Positions 12,783-26,840 are shown, counted from the first letter of the stretch. The stretch: DNA of 64,000 nucleotides from Tyto alba (GCF_018691265.1 NW_024881313.1:39549518-39613517), one strand, 5' to 3'. The notes: generated from the letters alone by a model not told the origin. Translations and numbers: made by a program.

Positions 12783-13769
12783 AAACAAGACAGAGAAAAG
12801 AAGGGTCATCAGCAATCTGGAAAATCAACAAATTCCAAGAGACTGGGAAAATGGGTTTGTAACACCAGTCCAAAGGATGGTTCCTCTGTCTCTGCCGCAT
12901 AACTTGTTCATTTATGCTTGAGGTAACCATAGTCTAGCTTGATTTCTGGCTGGCCCCATCTACAAGTAGAAGCCAAGATCGTGTTCCCCTTAGTATCCAT
13001 GCTTTCCTGGCATGCAGAGTGAAGCTATCACTAAAATGGCAGAAGACAGAAGAGGAACAGCAAAACAATTGTGCTCCACTTCCCCCTTTGTCTATATACA
13101 AGCCCTCAGAAGCAGCCAGTTGTTGCTGCCATGGATGGAGCCACTGGAGAGTGTGGGCATGGCTCTCCAGGGATGTCTCTTTGCAGGAGAAGAAAAGCTG
13201 AGATATTTGGGCTCTCCTGCCAGCTCTGTCCAACCACCATTTTCAAACTCTCCTTTCGCATGTCAGGAGCTGCCTGGTCCACTCCCCTCACCCCAGCATG
13301 TGAAAGCTCAGTGTTGCCTGAGCTGATGAGAAGCCATAAACCACATCTTCTGGACCAGAAAGACATACCCAACTTCTAGGCAGAACACATCACTCTGGTG
13401 TTTAAACAGGTGCCAAGCAACCCGTCCATCCCAGAGCCCCAAACCTCACAACAGCAACAGAGCACACAGCTTCTCCCCTCCCCTTAATAATCTGCATGGA
13501 ATATTTCCATCAATTCCTCTTAGCTTCTTTTCCCCCAGCATTTTCTCAAGCGCATACAGTTCTCCTAGTCTCACCAGTCTTTGTGAGTGATGCCAAAGGG
13601 TCTGAGCCCTGTGACACTATTCCAGAGTGCAGGTTTATTATTTCTCACTCTCCCACCCCCTTCTTGCCATTCATTTGAGAACTGAGGAGTGGCTGTAGGT
13701 AGAAAGTGGCCTTTAGGTTGTTTTTACAGACATTATTACACTGTCAAGGTAAAGTGTAAAGCAAGGCTG

Positions 13770-14030
13770 TTGAAGAAAGGGATTTGACAAGTACATTTAT
13801 TTTAACAGGCAACACAATTGAGTCCATTTAAAAATAAGGCAGGTTTGTAAATGCTTCTGGGAATCAGCCCTGCAAATACTCGTGTCCTTAAGCTCTCTAA
13901 AGTGTAATTAAGCCAGGAGTTGATTGACTGAAGAAAAATAGAACGTCAACAATGAAGGCAATTATAGAAAACAGCAGCTCCTTCGTATTACTGTTCTGTT
14001 TTATGTTCTAGCTTGGAAACTTCCTCAAGG
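13770..14030. promoter_or_regulatory. Candidate conserved non-coding element
   Basis: Contains GTGTAATTAAGCC with a TAATTA homeodomain core (13905-13910) and TGATTGACTG (13921-13930), which resembles a PBX/MEIS site, only 10 bp apart. It also contains AAGGCAATTATAG. No repeats and no recognisable coding frame. Function is inferred from motif spacing alone. Confidence 0.25.
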
Positions 14031-15064
14031 AGAGATCCTATGGCCTAACCACTCTGAAAGCCAAGAGTAAAATTACTCATTGGCTTTAACACAACCAAGA
14101 TCTAAGCCCCAAAATAAAGCCAATGACAGGGAAGGTTCTGATGACACTGTTTTCAAAGGTTTCCCTTAAACAACTCTCCTCTAGATCACAGTGACAGTCC
14201 AAAAATTGGAGCAGCCCTGAGATGGTCTGAACTGGGATAACACAAATGTGATAATTGCATGCAAGTCATCCTGTATAAGCCTCACCTATATCTGCGCTCC
14301 AGTTCAACTTCCCCCAGTCGAGTTTGCACTGTGTGTCCTAGTATCATGCTTCATCTTCTCTCACTCTTCAGGATGCCACCCACCGCACTTGGCAAGCATG
14401 TTCACAAAAATAGACATAGACCACAGTTGCCCCCATAGGGATGTTGTCTTCTGCATGGATGGCATGTCTCATCTCTACAACCTCAGAGCAGGGTTGTTCC
14501 TTTAGCACACAACCTCTTTTTCCAAACTCTCACCCATCATTTGACCTCTGTTGTGCTCTCCTAACTCAGAGAATATAGTCATTGGGTCTACACACCATGT
14601 ACAGAATAGGTCTTCCAGTTTACATAAAGCTCCCAGAGAAAGCTTTTCCTTTAGACATCTGACGTGCACACACTCAACCCCAGCTGCAACCTGTAGCTGG
14701 CTTGTTTCAAAACTTCCCTGACAAAATAAATACGAGGTTCTCTCCAAACTCATTAAGAGAAAAGTACCCCAAATGTGTTTATTGACAGTGGCTTTTTTCC
14801 CTTCCAGACAGGGTTGGAAGGAACTTCTGTCTCTGGATCCTGACCAGCATCTGAGACACAACATTAGAAACACAGCTGGGCAACTCCAAATATCATCTCT
14901 TGGAGCTCTCTCTTTCATTGTCTTTTTTCTTCCCCCTCTTTCTCCTCTGAAAAGCACTACACAGACCATATTGTTTTCCACCTTTTGGTTCAAGCACATT
15001 AAATGGAAAGCACATAGTTCTGCATTTGGAGAGAGGAGAGAATCACAGCAGTTGCCAATGATCT

Positions 15065-15220
15065 TGTGTATTAAACTGTATTGTAAATAATTCTCAAAAC
15101 ACTGGAAAGGAAATCGTTACCATTACCCTTAATTTATAGTTGGTGAAATAGAGGCCCAGGGATGCAAAATGAGTCACTGAAGACCATTCACCAGGTTCAT
15201 GGCAGAGACAGACATCTCTT
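15065..15220 (-). mobile_element. MIR-like SINE relic
   Basis: Contains ATTACCCTTAATTTATAG, GGTGAAATAGAGGCCCAGGG and GGTTCATGGCAGAGACAGAC in the order expected of a reversed MIR. The centre matches well and the edges are vague. It lies between two A/T-rich unique stretches with no flanking duplication that I can see. Confidence 0.6.
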
Positions 15221-15599
15221 GAGAGCTATCCAATAGTCACAAATCCTCACATTAGTTGTTTCGCAGTTTATAGAAATTATCTATTCTGAGCCTGGGAAAA
15301 AAATACCCTTATAAATCCTGCTGTGACCTCAGAAGATCTTTTTTCCCACCATTTCTTTCTTAATTGCTACCACAGCGTCCTGTAGAACTTCGTAAGGAGG
15401 GGACTTGCAGAAGCGCCTGTATCATCCTTCAGCAAAAAGAGCTTCTGGGAAAGGCTTCAGGGATCTGCTGGTCTGCAAGACATGATGAATGCCATGTGAT
15501 GTTGTTGGCAGATTTCAGAAGCAGATGCACACATGCTGACAGGAATTTCTGTTTTCCACTTCAATTAAGGGGCAGAGGTAAAAAATAACCACAAGGAGC

Positions 15600-15880
15600 T
15601 ATTAAACCAAATTGTTAACAAACTTCAGTCCATCAGTGTTACTGACAGCTTCCGCAAACCATTTGCAAGAAGGGTTTCTGGTAGAAAAATAAAACTTTAG
15701 GGCCAGGCCTGGCAAAATCTCAGTCCCCTCTGAGAGGTGCTAAATGTCCTCAGATCCCCATGGAGACACTTGCTAATGTTGCGAGGTTATTACGGGATAA
15801 ACGAGGCCACAGTCTGGGCAACTTGCTTAACTGGGTGAAAATTAATATTTTTGACATTGTGTGTGGCTCTGACCAGAAAA
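15600..15880. promoter_or_regulatory. Candidate conserved non-coding element
   Basis: A repeat-free block holding TTGTTAACAAAC, AAAATAAAACTTTAG and GAAAATTAATATTTTTGAC, with a few CpGs (TTGCGAGGTTATTACGGG). It lies about 380 bp after the MIR relic at 15065. Coding potential is poor. Confidence 0.2.
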
Positions 15881-18522
15881 ACTGACCCCCGAGATCCAAC
15901 TCCAAAGCCAGGATGGCTGGTTACAGTCCCAATGAATGCAGCCCTGAAGAATGCTTGAGTTTTAGTTCCTACAGTCTATGGCTCTGCTGGTTTTTAGGCG
16001 CGTAAATATGCCACTGAGACACCATTAATATCCTAAGAGATCCTTCTCAGCTTCTCACATTCTGGGCTGTTGCATTTCATTCGACTGCTTGAACCCAGTG
16101 CTGTCCACGAACTGAGAGCTGCTCAGAGTGCTGGTTGCAGCTGAAGAAATATAGCACTCAGAAAAATCAAGTATGTCTTTCTCAATCATATGGTCCATTT
16201 CTTTCAACACTAAACAGTGTGTATAAACCAAAACCGTGTCAGCTGCTAGAAGGAGACATGACTGGTGTAAGCACTGAGTCTCAAGAGAAAAACAGAGGTG
16301 GGTTCATGAATTCATCCCTCCAGGGATGATGCCAATCAGTGACATCTATGATCTTGTAGTACATAATTCCTACAATGAAGCAAAAATTTGAAGATTCCTC
16401 CAACAATCCCACACTCCCTGAAATGAGGGTTTAAAACTTCTGTTCCAACAGGGATTTGCTTACATCATGAAATAGTACCTACCTGTGAGGTGTTGCAATG
16501 TCAATGAAGATTTGACCCCAGGGAGCACAGACTTGAACAGGAAGTGCTGGAAAAACACAGGATGTAAATGAACTCTCTTTCTCCCTAGTACATGTGCTCC
16601 AGGAAAACATCTACTTGAGAAGGGAAATAATTTGGTAAATGAGGCAGAGGCTATCTGGTGAGTCTTTCATGGTGATACTGGAGAAGATCCCCTGAACAGG
16701 CACAACACACCCATCATCTTAGCAACAAAATATCTGATGACTCTCAGAAAATACATTCTGTTCCCTGAAGCCCAATTTTTAAGAAGTCATCTTCATCTGA
16801 AAGACTTATGAGAGATGTAAAGACCCATCCACCTGGAAATTTATGTTGGAATTAGGACAGCATATAACAACTGTCTGCACTACACATGCACACACCAACA
16901 CACCCTCTGCAACTCTGGTAGCTCTACAAAGTAACTGTGTTGAGACAAACCCTACTCCACCTTGTTCTCCTTGAGGATGCAGGCCTCAAGATGTGAGAAC
17001 GTTTACCAATCACCCTCTACTTCCTTCTTCCTGATTTCTGGCCACTGGCACCCTAACTCCTCTGTCCTGGAAAGACACAGAGACAAGCCAGACCCCTAGC
17101 CTTCATCTTCCAATAGTCAAGCTTGTGATTTTAATAGTTTACACAAGTGAGCCCAGACAACTTATTGAACAAAGCAGAACACATCTGTCCCATGCTACAC
17201 ATCAGTGTAGACATAACCATAGGAAAACTCGAAATCACAAGTATGGCACCTGTCCTGAATCAAAATACTTGGTTTTTTTCCAAGAACTATGCTTCTTCCT
17301 ATGTATTTAGCTAGTAGTGGTATCTGCAGTCCCCTTCAGAGCAGAGCTTAAATGCCAACTCCACTAGGCAAGACAGATACTTCACTGAGCATCACTAGAA
17401 TATTAAGATGACCTTGCCAGGAGAAGTTTGACCTACACAACATATGAGTGAGTCTTGCTCAGTATTTATTAAAGGTCTAAAAAAATATATACCGTTACCT
17501 TCAGAAGTGTCTAACAGCTATGAACTCACTCAAACACTGACATTTCAAAGACAAAGGGTGATTTCAACTGAATGTCTTCAAAACTGTTAGGTTCTTCAAG
17601 ATGGTAAACAGCCCAAGCAGAAGTGAGCTGTTGACTTGTGCAAGATTGTGTGTACATGAATGCCCTCTTCTGGGGCATCTCAGAACAGTTCACCTCTGCT
17701 CAACACCTCAGAGCATCAGCAGAATCATCTTCAATGATGGAGCCATGCTCTGCTCTCACACTTCTTTTCCATGAGCTAAATTCTCATTCCAGCCTTCATC
17801 CTCATTTGTTGTTTAAAACCTTTTGGGGAAGGACTTTTTGCATCATTATCATCCTAATCCCTCATGTTTATTTTTATTTAAAACATTCTGTATCCAGTTT
17901 GGCTGACAGAGGTCACCCAGAGGATGAAGGAAAAGCCCACAGACCCATCAGGACACTTCTCCTTCACATATTCTCTGGGACAAGAGTCTCATAGACTGTC
18001 CTCCCCACTTTCTTTCCAGGGCACGTATTTTCATTTTTCTGTTATAAAGGTCTTACACTTACTCCGTAACATTAAGAAGAGCAGTGTGACTGGCATTGGC
18101 AGTGACGAGGCCAGGCTGTGAACCATCTTAAGAGACTATCCCATTGAATTGTAAGCATGCATTCTACTTTCACGTATAGCAAGCAGATACAAAATAAAAA
18201 AAAATTCTTCCTTTCCATGGGACCTTGCCACCCACTTTGTGCCTATCGGACTGGAAGTTCTCTAAAACCAGGTAAGCCCTTTTCTAGTTGTTTGCCCCCA
18301 TAATCGTAAATCATGGTGGCCTCCTGCAGCTGAACACCCTCCTTGGGTCCCATTTCAGCAGCAGTGCTATACGAGCTCTGAGGGAAGCCTCAAGGGAGCC
18401 CTAAGCCTAAGTTCTTTCAATGCTTTGCTTATATTTAGCCTTGCAACATTACCTTACCTCTTTTTAGGTGGTTTCCATGACAACCAGCTCAGCAATAAAA
18501 GTCAAGTGTTGGCTGCAGGATA

Positions 18523-18544
18523 GGGGAATGAGGGGAGGGGAGGG
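18523..18544 (+). other. G-quadruplex motif
   Basis: Four G runs (GGGG, GGGG, GGGG, GGG) are separated by loops of five, one and one bases. This satisfies the usual pattern for an intramolecular G-quadruplex. It sits in otherwise ordinary A/T-rich unique DNA with no gene or CpG island that I can recognise nearby. Confidence 0.7.
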
Positions 18545-21500
18545 AGTTTCATGACAAATGAGGAAATACAGGCTCTTGAGTTACTCCAACCCCACCCACT
18601 ACGTTATCTCAAGTAGGATGGTTGTTTCTACTTCAATGCAGAGCTGCCATCAAGTGTAGGGGGAGTGCCAGGAAAGCTTGGTGTCTTGTAACCGGTTCTA
18701 AGACTTCTGTAAGATTTTTACTGTTAAAGGAAAATGCTTATTTTGTACTGTAGAAAAACCAATGGGAACAGAGTCATGAATTATGCACAAATAAAAACAC
18801 ATTTCACCCTTTGGGCCTTTTGTTTTTACAGCTTTTCCCCTGGGCATCACAGAAAGAAGGGTCGGGCATAAGTGAAGTTTTGTGCAAATGGGGGGAGAGA
18901 GGTCTGCCCACAGCTAGATCCTGGGAAATTTAGGGTCTGTGTACGAGCTTCTGGTTTTGAGTGTTTTACAGAAAGCCTGTCAGCTGTGTGACAGCTTCTG
19001 AGGGGTTACAAAGGAGATCTTTGCAGGGGAAGGCTTCACATCATCGTGAAACCGTAGGCATTACCGTGGTGTGATGAAGTGAAATGGATGGTGAGCCGTG
19101 AAACCTGGAGAAAAGGCTTTTTGCAAGATGAGGAGAAGGTGCAGGTGGTAAAAATTGTTCTGAATTGGAAGGTTATTTCTGTAATAAAATGGCCTTCCTA
19201 TATTATGGATTCTTCTCTGCACCTGCCTTTTGGAGAGTAAGATTTATAACTCAAGGGACAGAGCCTCCAACTATTTAATTTGAAGAACAAACAGCAAGCG
19301 TGCTTCTCGTAACAGGAATGACCCATTGTGCATCAGTGTCCAAGAAAGATTACAAGTCCTATTTTTAATTTCTCTTTTATAATGAGATTAACTGCTTCTT
19401 ATCCTGCAAATGCTTACCATGAGTCCCCAGCATCCTCCCAGAAAATGCCTGGACTCCTTTGCTTGAAAAGATTAGATTTTTCTTTGGTAGGAACTGTAAA
19501 GAGGAATAGACTATATACACAAGTCTACTGAGATCTATTTTTAAATGTATCCTATGCGGCTGAGTGATGAACTGCAGATGCATTTGTTACTTGTGGTCCT
19601 CTGAGATAAAAAGACTCGCTACAGACTGCTTTCTTTTACTGCAGTATCACTTTTAATAACATCATCCTTAACACCAATACTTGCTTTTACACACACAATC
19701 TTACAACAGAATTTCTTACATTTATGACAAGTATGATACTACTTATATTTTGTTTCTTCTTAAAGAAAAATAAATAATTGAAAATATGGAAAAATGAGAA
19801 CTCTAAAACCCTCTGAAGAGTTCAATCCTTGTCTGCAAAGCCAACAAGCCAAATTTCAGTTTTGAAGGCAACACTTACATCTGGAGGCCTCCGTGGTATC
19901 TCTGAGGGCGAACCAATATCCCATCATCCTTGACCAGTAAGAGACATTTCAGAAGCTGGTATGATTTGGTATAACTCCACAGAAGTTAATTTACACCAAA
20001 TTACTCCAGCAGAAATTCAAGACCATGGTATTTGAAGTAAATAAGAAAGTCTATATCTAGCCAGGGGTTAAGATTGGTGCATGTGGTAAAGAAGAGTACA
20101 GCATGAGGACTATCAGTGTGATGCTGAACTAGACTGCAGGAGTTAAAGATGTGAGTCCCTTTAATGAGAACTCATATATTGACTTTGTAGCTGTAATCCA
20201 CACCCACTGTGGATGGGGACTTCACACCATATGATAGCTGCTGGGTTACAGAAGGAGAATTTCTATAATCTACTCCTCACATATGCACAAGACAAAGTGG
20301 AAGGTCTCTTATCTGAGGTTCTGTCTACTTCAATTTAAGTGGAAAGTATTAGAAGGGCATTTTAGCTCAGTCTTGAGCTAGGCTTCTGCTAATACAACTC
20401 TATGTGTGTACATCCATTTGACTGTAAAAGATGTACATATTTTTATAGTGACAACAAAGGAAATGAGGACTACAAGAAAAGTCCCTCATTTGCAAAAAGA
20501 GAAAGTCAACATAACTACATTATATTAAAATATGAAAGGATTCTAGCTCAGTTGCTTTATCAACTTTGACCTTTAAGAAGCTGACTATGACAAAATAACA
20601 CTTTTTATTGGATGATTAAAGGGGAAAAAATTGCTAAAGAATGCCTAAGGCCTGGGTGAGGATGTGGACATGGACATACAGTTGTACATGTAATTTCTTA
20701 CAAGTATTCAGTAGAGATATGAACGTCCTATGTGACTCCATTTGGCATGAATCTAGCACTATCAGCCACAACGTCCATGTAGGTCTTCTCCAGAGTAAGA
20801 CAGAAACTACTGAACCTCAGGTTTCTGAGACCTACCCGATGGCCAGCTCTCCCTTCAATCTCACTTAGTTTTTTTCCCAGTTTAACAAAAAATCTCCACC
20901 ATCACAGCCCCAAACATTTGCTCTTAAAATCATTGAGTTTTCCTCTTAGGAGAGCAAAACATGACAAGTTAAATGAATTAGGTAATGCTTTACCCCATAT
21001 AATTTATGATACCATAGGGAGTGGAAGCACACAAATCTCTTCAGCTTGTACTCGGTCGCTCCATGTGGACTAGAGCTAATAAACTAGAGGAGCTTGGAGA
21101 TGAGATGTGGGAGGGGAGGAGCCTCCCCCTGCATTTCTTGATCTTGGAGGGGCTAGCCTAGGAAAATGGTTACCAAACACCTGGAGCAGCACCTAATTAA
21201 CCAGAATGAGATGTTAGTTTGGCAGGATTAAATGCTGACAAGCACCCAGGGTGCTGTGGGTCTGGTTTGCTCACTGCTGGGAGCAGGGATAAAGTGCTAC
21301 ATTGCACAGCCCTGTGGGAACATAAATTTGGGGGAGGTTTGAAACAACAAGTACTTTGATGCACAGGTTTGTTGATTGACATTCCCCTTGTGGATAGCTG
21401 GAATTAAAATTGATTGGACAGGGTAGCATGCTAAAAGTTTTGTTGGTCTAACTGGAGGTAGTTCCACTCAAATTCATTGTGATTTCTACTGGCATGGGGG

Positions 21501-24500
21501 ATGGTTCAAAGAAGCTGAAAAAACCCATTGTAACGAAATCAAAGTATAGAATAGGGAAAAGGTGGTTGAAATAAAAATCTTAATAGTGTTAAATTCTTGG
21601 TGAGCAAGTGCTTCTTCTAAGAGAAGTCCAAACTCTTTTCTGTAAGGCAGGATGGCCACACTGGTTGATGCCAGTGGAAGATCTGGTTTACTCACTTTTT
21701 GTGGTCCTTTGAGAAAATGGGAAGATATGACGACATTTTTTCATTGAGTGAGGAAATAAAAACTTGTGACAGCATCTGCGTATAGTTAAAAAATTGTATG
21801 CTAGCTGTCTTGTCTTGGCTGTCATTTTATACATAATCCTGAGAACAAACCTTAAATGCCTTAAAATAGCTTTATTCTATTTATTGCTCCAAAAAGAGTT
21901 GGTTTTTCCTTACATTTTCTATCCTATGGGCTACTCCCACATCTGAGACAACTTACAGGCACCTCAAGTGATACTAAATGACTGTATGCATACAGCCAGA
22001 CATGATGAGTCTTATCTTCAGCACTGAAAACTTTACCAAAGACAATGAATATGGCAGTAAAATAAGTGAGCTCATCTGTAGAATGCTGAGACTCACACAA
22101 AGGGACTGCAGCTGACAAGTCTAAATCTCATTTCTGATGATAACTTAATATTTACAGTTCCCTGCTCCAACACACTCTACGATGTAAGTGGGATCATTAA
22201 ATTCTCTGCATCACTGTGAAATTGTCCATAGCTGTTAACCTGTCATCCGGGGTCCATTGGGGAACTTATTTTTTTCACAAAATCAGCTTACCTTCAAATT
22301 ACAGTAACATGTAAATTGAAGTAATGAGGTGAAGAGCTAGCTGATTTTCTTCAGTTACTGCAGAACAGAGGGTTTTCATTAGGACAAAACATGATTCTAC
22401 CAAAATTTCTTTCTCAAACACTTGCCATAGTCTGAATGGATCTTTTAAAGTGTTTGTGCCTGTTGCCAGATCACCCAGTGCAACAGCATTTGTGGCCTCT
22501 TTTAACCAAGTTAAACACTGGTGAGCATATTGCAAAGCTAATATTTATTTAGTATCTAATCAGGCTTGTTAAATTATCCAGGCCCTGCCAAGATCAGCAA
22601 TATAATTTGAGCTCCACACTCACCCACCATCACCATTCACCTGGTGCTGGGTAGGAGCTGAACACATTGATAGACTGCCATGGTCATTAGGATTCGGAGG
22701 TGATCATTTATCACATCAAACGAGCAGGAGTTGTGTTTTCTATTTTCCATGCACCATTAGGCCTGGGGTGTTTGCACTTCATGGATCTCACTCTGAGTAA
22801 ATACATTTGGAAAGTTGATTTCAATTGAGCTGAAACAGTTTCACCCCAGACTTCAAGCCAACACATGACCAACCTGTGTAATCCCAAAGGGGACATCACA
22901 AATTGTTTTGGACATGTTGTAAGTCATGTTCTAAAAGCCACATGCTATCAGCCTTGTTTGTGATATATTAAAGCTAAATACATTATTTAGGAAAGGGAAG
23001 GACATTTCTTTGATGTTCAGCCCATATTGAGTTTAAACCATGACTCTATTTAGGAAAGCTAAGACAGGAGAAGAAACGGTACAAAACAACACAAGAGAAT
23101 TGACCAAAAGGATGCAACAGCTTGGTGTATAAAACATTCACTCAAGTCACAGAAGGTTATATTTCAAGTAATTAATCTGAATTAGGCAAAGGAAGAGCCT
23201 GATCAGGGACGACTTACACAGATAATAACTGAGATCCCTGAGAGGCAAGAAATTGTTCTTGGGGGAAATCTTGTACTTCCACTGCTCAGAAATTCAGCTG
23301 GAAAAAAGGTCCATGAAGAAAGCTTCACCAGGACCTTTATACTCATAAGAAAATGTTCCATTTCAACACATGCGCCTTTTCCAGGCCAAAAAGTGAAGTC
23401 AAAACATTCCTAAACAGCATTACCATACTTCTCAAACAGCCAAGGGCTGGATTCATCTGTCCAACGTAGATGTGTCAAAGTTTGTTGGAAAACTTCTATG
23501 AACAGAAGGTTTTAGCAGGTTAGAAAACACAAATCCAGCACATTGTAGGTAGGGTTGATCCTATTCTGGAAGGAGGAAAAAATGGTGAGATAGGTTATTT
23601 CTCAAACTCTCATCCTGATATTTTATATTATGGTTCGATTCTAATGTTATATATTGGTCAGTTCTTTCAAGCACAACAGCACTTTGATGTGGTACCAGTT
23701 ATGCCAAAAAAACATCTTGGTTCAAAAAAGATCCAAAATTGAGTGAACACATCTAGGTGAGTCAAATTTTTTTTGGTTTTAAGGAATTTAAGTTACATTT
23801 GAATTCTCAGTCCTGAGTTCTGTCTGTGCTAACAAGGGTGGTGATGCTTAGAGGAAATCCCTCTGAAGCTATTGGAGCTATGAATGAACCCTAAAGTACA
23901 ACTCTTAATAGGATGAGCTCTAGGTTTGGATCCATATGGCTTCCCACTCATGTGGGAAAATCCAGAAAAAATTCAGATTCACTGAAATAGACATTATACA
24001 GTAATAGATCGAGTCAATTCACTCCCACAAGACCTTTCTGTCTTTAAATACTAAGAAGAGGAAGAAGACCAAAGTGCCTTATCTTTACATGACATAGCAC
24101 TGTTGGACAAGAGGTCTCTGATCACAGCAGGCACCATCATACCTACATGGCACTTGTGTCAATCCAGCCATCACCGTGACCTATAGTGCCTTGAATTCCC
24201 ACAGTCCCCAGGCTCCTCTGTGTCCCCTTCATTTCCTTGCAGGATTCTCATGGTCTGAGAGGCGGCAGACAGCCCAGGCATCTCCCAAAAGCTGGCCTGG
24301 GCTGCTCCCTCCCTGATGAGTCATAAACTGGAATGGCAGTCATTCCTAGGTGCCTCCTCTACAGCCCTCTCACACAAGCTTATGATCAGCTGCAGGAGCC
24401 TTTATTTTCTTGTGGTCAACCACTCTCCCTTGAAAAGTCTCTGGAGGAAGCATTATATTTCCTCACACAGGCTTTGAACTTCTGGATTAGCACTTTCCTT

Positions 24501-26819
24501 TGCAGCCCAAGCACTTCCTGCACAGAAGGAATTTGTTCTGTAGCCTTTGGGGAAACCTTGGGTTAACACGAATGAGTGAAATCTGACAGCAAGAGGCTGT
24601 TTCCAGTTTCCCTCCTCCTAACAGCCCACAAGTTTTGCCTCCTTCCAGGCTTAAGTCCTGACTCAGGATGAGCTAAGTGCTTTGTGAGGCTCCTGACCTA
24701 CAGAAAAGGCAAGGCAGCTTGAGCTTCTTTCACTGAGGTTTTCATTACCTTAAAGAATCTTGTAGTTTTCTGACAGAAAAGATGAGCCATCATAAAGCAG
24801 CTCACTTGGGGTAAATCGCTACCTTAAAATTTTTAATTTCTGCATTCAGACCCTCTATATGTTACGTTGCATTAAACGTACTTACAGATGTCACCATCCA
24901 TCTATAATGGAGCAGAGACTGGAAAACACTGGGTTTGTACTCAAATATTCTTAAGAGTATTTGATAAAAATATTTTTCAAAATCCAGGTGAAATGAAGTC
25001 TTTCAAATCTATGTAACTTTCCTTGATTTTGTCAGAAATTAGGATTTAAAAAGCACTATTAATACACATCTGCAGGACAAGTTACTTGTAGTCCAAATGG
25101 AAGGACCAAGATAAGGACCATGACCTTGATAGCACAGCTGAGATCTCAGTGGTTGCTCCTCTCCCTGAAACTATTTTACCCACCAGGGTTTGAATCATGT
25201 TCTGGTGATACACATTCATCCTGTTGGCATTATCCCACATCCTTAACTTCAACTCAAGTGCAATTGTGTGGGTTTCACCTTCCATTATGATCATGTGTCT
25301 TTGTCATTGTCAGTCATTTTCTTACGGTACACAAGGACTCAGAGTAAGTGTCAGATGTGAACTTGTAAACCAAGCAGAAATTAATGTACAGGCATTTTCT
25401 TCTTTCAAATCTGTTAATGATTTCAGTGACATATTATTTGTGGGGGATGGGATTTAGTTAACTAATTATCAAAGTCCCTGGTTTTATTCTCTGCTGATAT
25501 AATTTCCACCCTCATCTCAATGGGATAAAATATTTGAACAGAAAAGCAAGATGTTCTCTATTATGACATTAGTCCAACTTAGAAAATTTCCACCATTTGG
25601 TAAAAACCTAGTTTAAACCAAGCATGAACACAAACAAGACTATTTTTCAAATAGCCTCTGAATTGAGCTTTCCAGGAAAAGCAACCTGGAAAAACTGAAC
25701 TTCTTCTGTTGGAGGGTGTGTGGGTTGGGTTCCATCCCACCGCCAATGGAGTAATTTCCTTCCTGATTCCTTATGTTGCACCTTGAGCTATCTCCATAAG
25801 AATGGGCAGCCTGCTCCTGCATTGAACACACAGTTTGGATATCTAAAGGTCTAAAGAGCCTTTTATCAGTTGGGGAAAATTCTCCCTGTTTTTCAGAAGG
25901 GTCCAGAAGTACTGACAGCTGGGATAACAAAGATCTCACTGTGACTGAGTTCCCAGGATACGGATAACCATCTTCACCATGGTGTGTCTAAGTGCTCTGG
26001 AAATCCTGGATTCTCTGTTCTGGGACAGAGCACATGATGGGGTCCTGAGGAGTGGAAATCTAACTGTTTTGTGAAAGAATCAAGGCTGGTTAATAGCTGG
26101 GAACCTACCTGCATTTTACAGAATATTCACTGAAACTGGATTTTTCAACTCATATATTCTCAAAACCTGCTTAATAATAAAGTCTCTCCTCTGGTTTGTG
26201 ATGGTATTTTAAATAGATTGAGCTATGAATAGGACAAATATATGAAAACAAGAAGGGAAAAGGGGAGACAACCACTTTCCAAGACAAATAATGCTACCCG
26301 AAAACATGATCAGTGAGCAAACAAGAATTGCAGAGGATGGCTGCTCTTGTGCTCAAGCTGTTAATCTGGATGCCAGGTGAGATTTCAAGACCCTGATAAA
26401 TTCTTGGAGACCAGGGCAAATTACTAATTCCATGTTCCACAATTCCTTCTCCATAAGATGTCCAAGCAGACCTGTTTCTGTCCCACATGTGAAGTCTATC
26501 CTTGCAGCTCTCACAGTCCTTCCCTTGCAGAGCGGCTGAGAGTGGGACAAGTGGCTCTCAGGAGCAGACTAGGTCACTGGAGAAAAAAAGAAAGAACCTA
26601 AAACTGGCACTTTTCATTTCATTGGCAACTCTTGGTGCATTTTTCTCTCTCTCTCCTCCTCCTCACACTTGCTTGTTCAGGAAATGAGGAACGATGGAAT
26701 TTGTGGATTAAAATTGGCTGAGAATTATCTGCTAACACTTTTTTCCTAGAAAGAGCCCCGATTCACCAAGCTGAAGCCATTTCCTTCAGGTTGTTAAAAA
26801 TCTTGTCATTAAAACATAG
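18545..26819. other. Unique non-coding DNA, no gene recognised
   Basis: More than 8 kb of A/T-rich single-copy DNA with no mobile element that I can identify and no frame longer than 99 codons. Such a long stretch without recent insertions is itself notable. Confidence 0.6.
26644..26664 (+). repeat. (CT)n(CCT)n pyrimidine tract
   Basis: CTCTCTCTCTCC then TCCTCCTC. A short simple repeat with mirror symmetry. Confidence 0.8.
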
Positions 26820-26840
26820 AAAAAAAAAAAAAGTTTTTTT
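26820..26840 (+). repeat. A13-G-T7 tract
   Basis: Thirteen A, one G, seven T. A small self-complementary low-complexity patch in unique A/T-rich DNA. Confidence 0.85.

Larger units (their letters stand above)
12781..18522. other. Unique non-coding DNA, no gene recognised
   Basis: Holds the longest open frame of the window (14502-14999, minus, 165 codons), with Cys-rich unfamiliar content. Overlapping frames in three phases at 13012-13379 likewise look accidental. Only the MIR relic at 15065 is recognised as a repeat. Confidence 0.55.

Noticed and set aside
12700..12790. Processed pseudogene with poly-A tail
   Set aside because: Sequence upstream of the A32 tract has no recognisable coding body, and no flanking duplication was seen.
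14805..14850. GGGTTGGAAGGAACTTCTG, like a CR1 3' end
   Set aside because: No octamer repeat before it and no CR1 sequence after it; short chance similarity.
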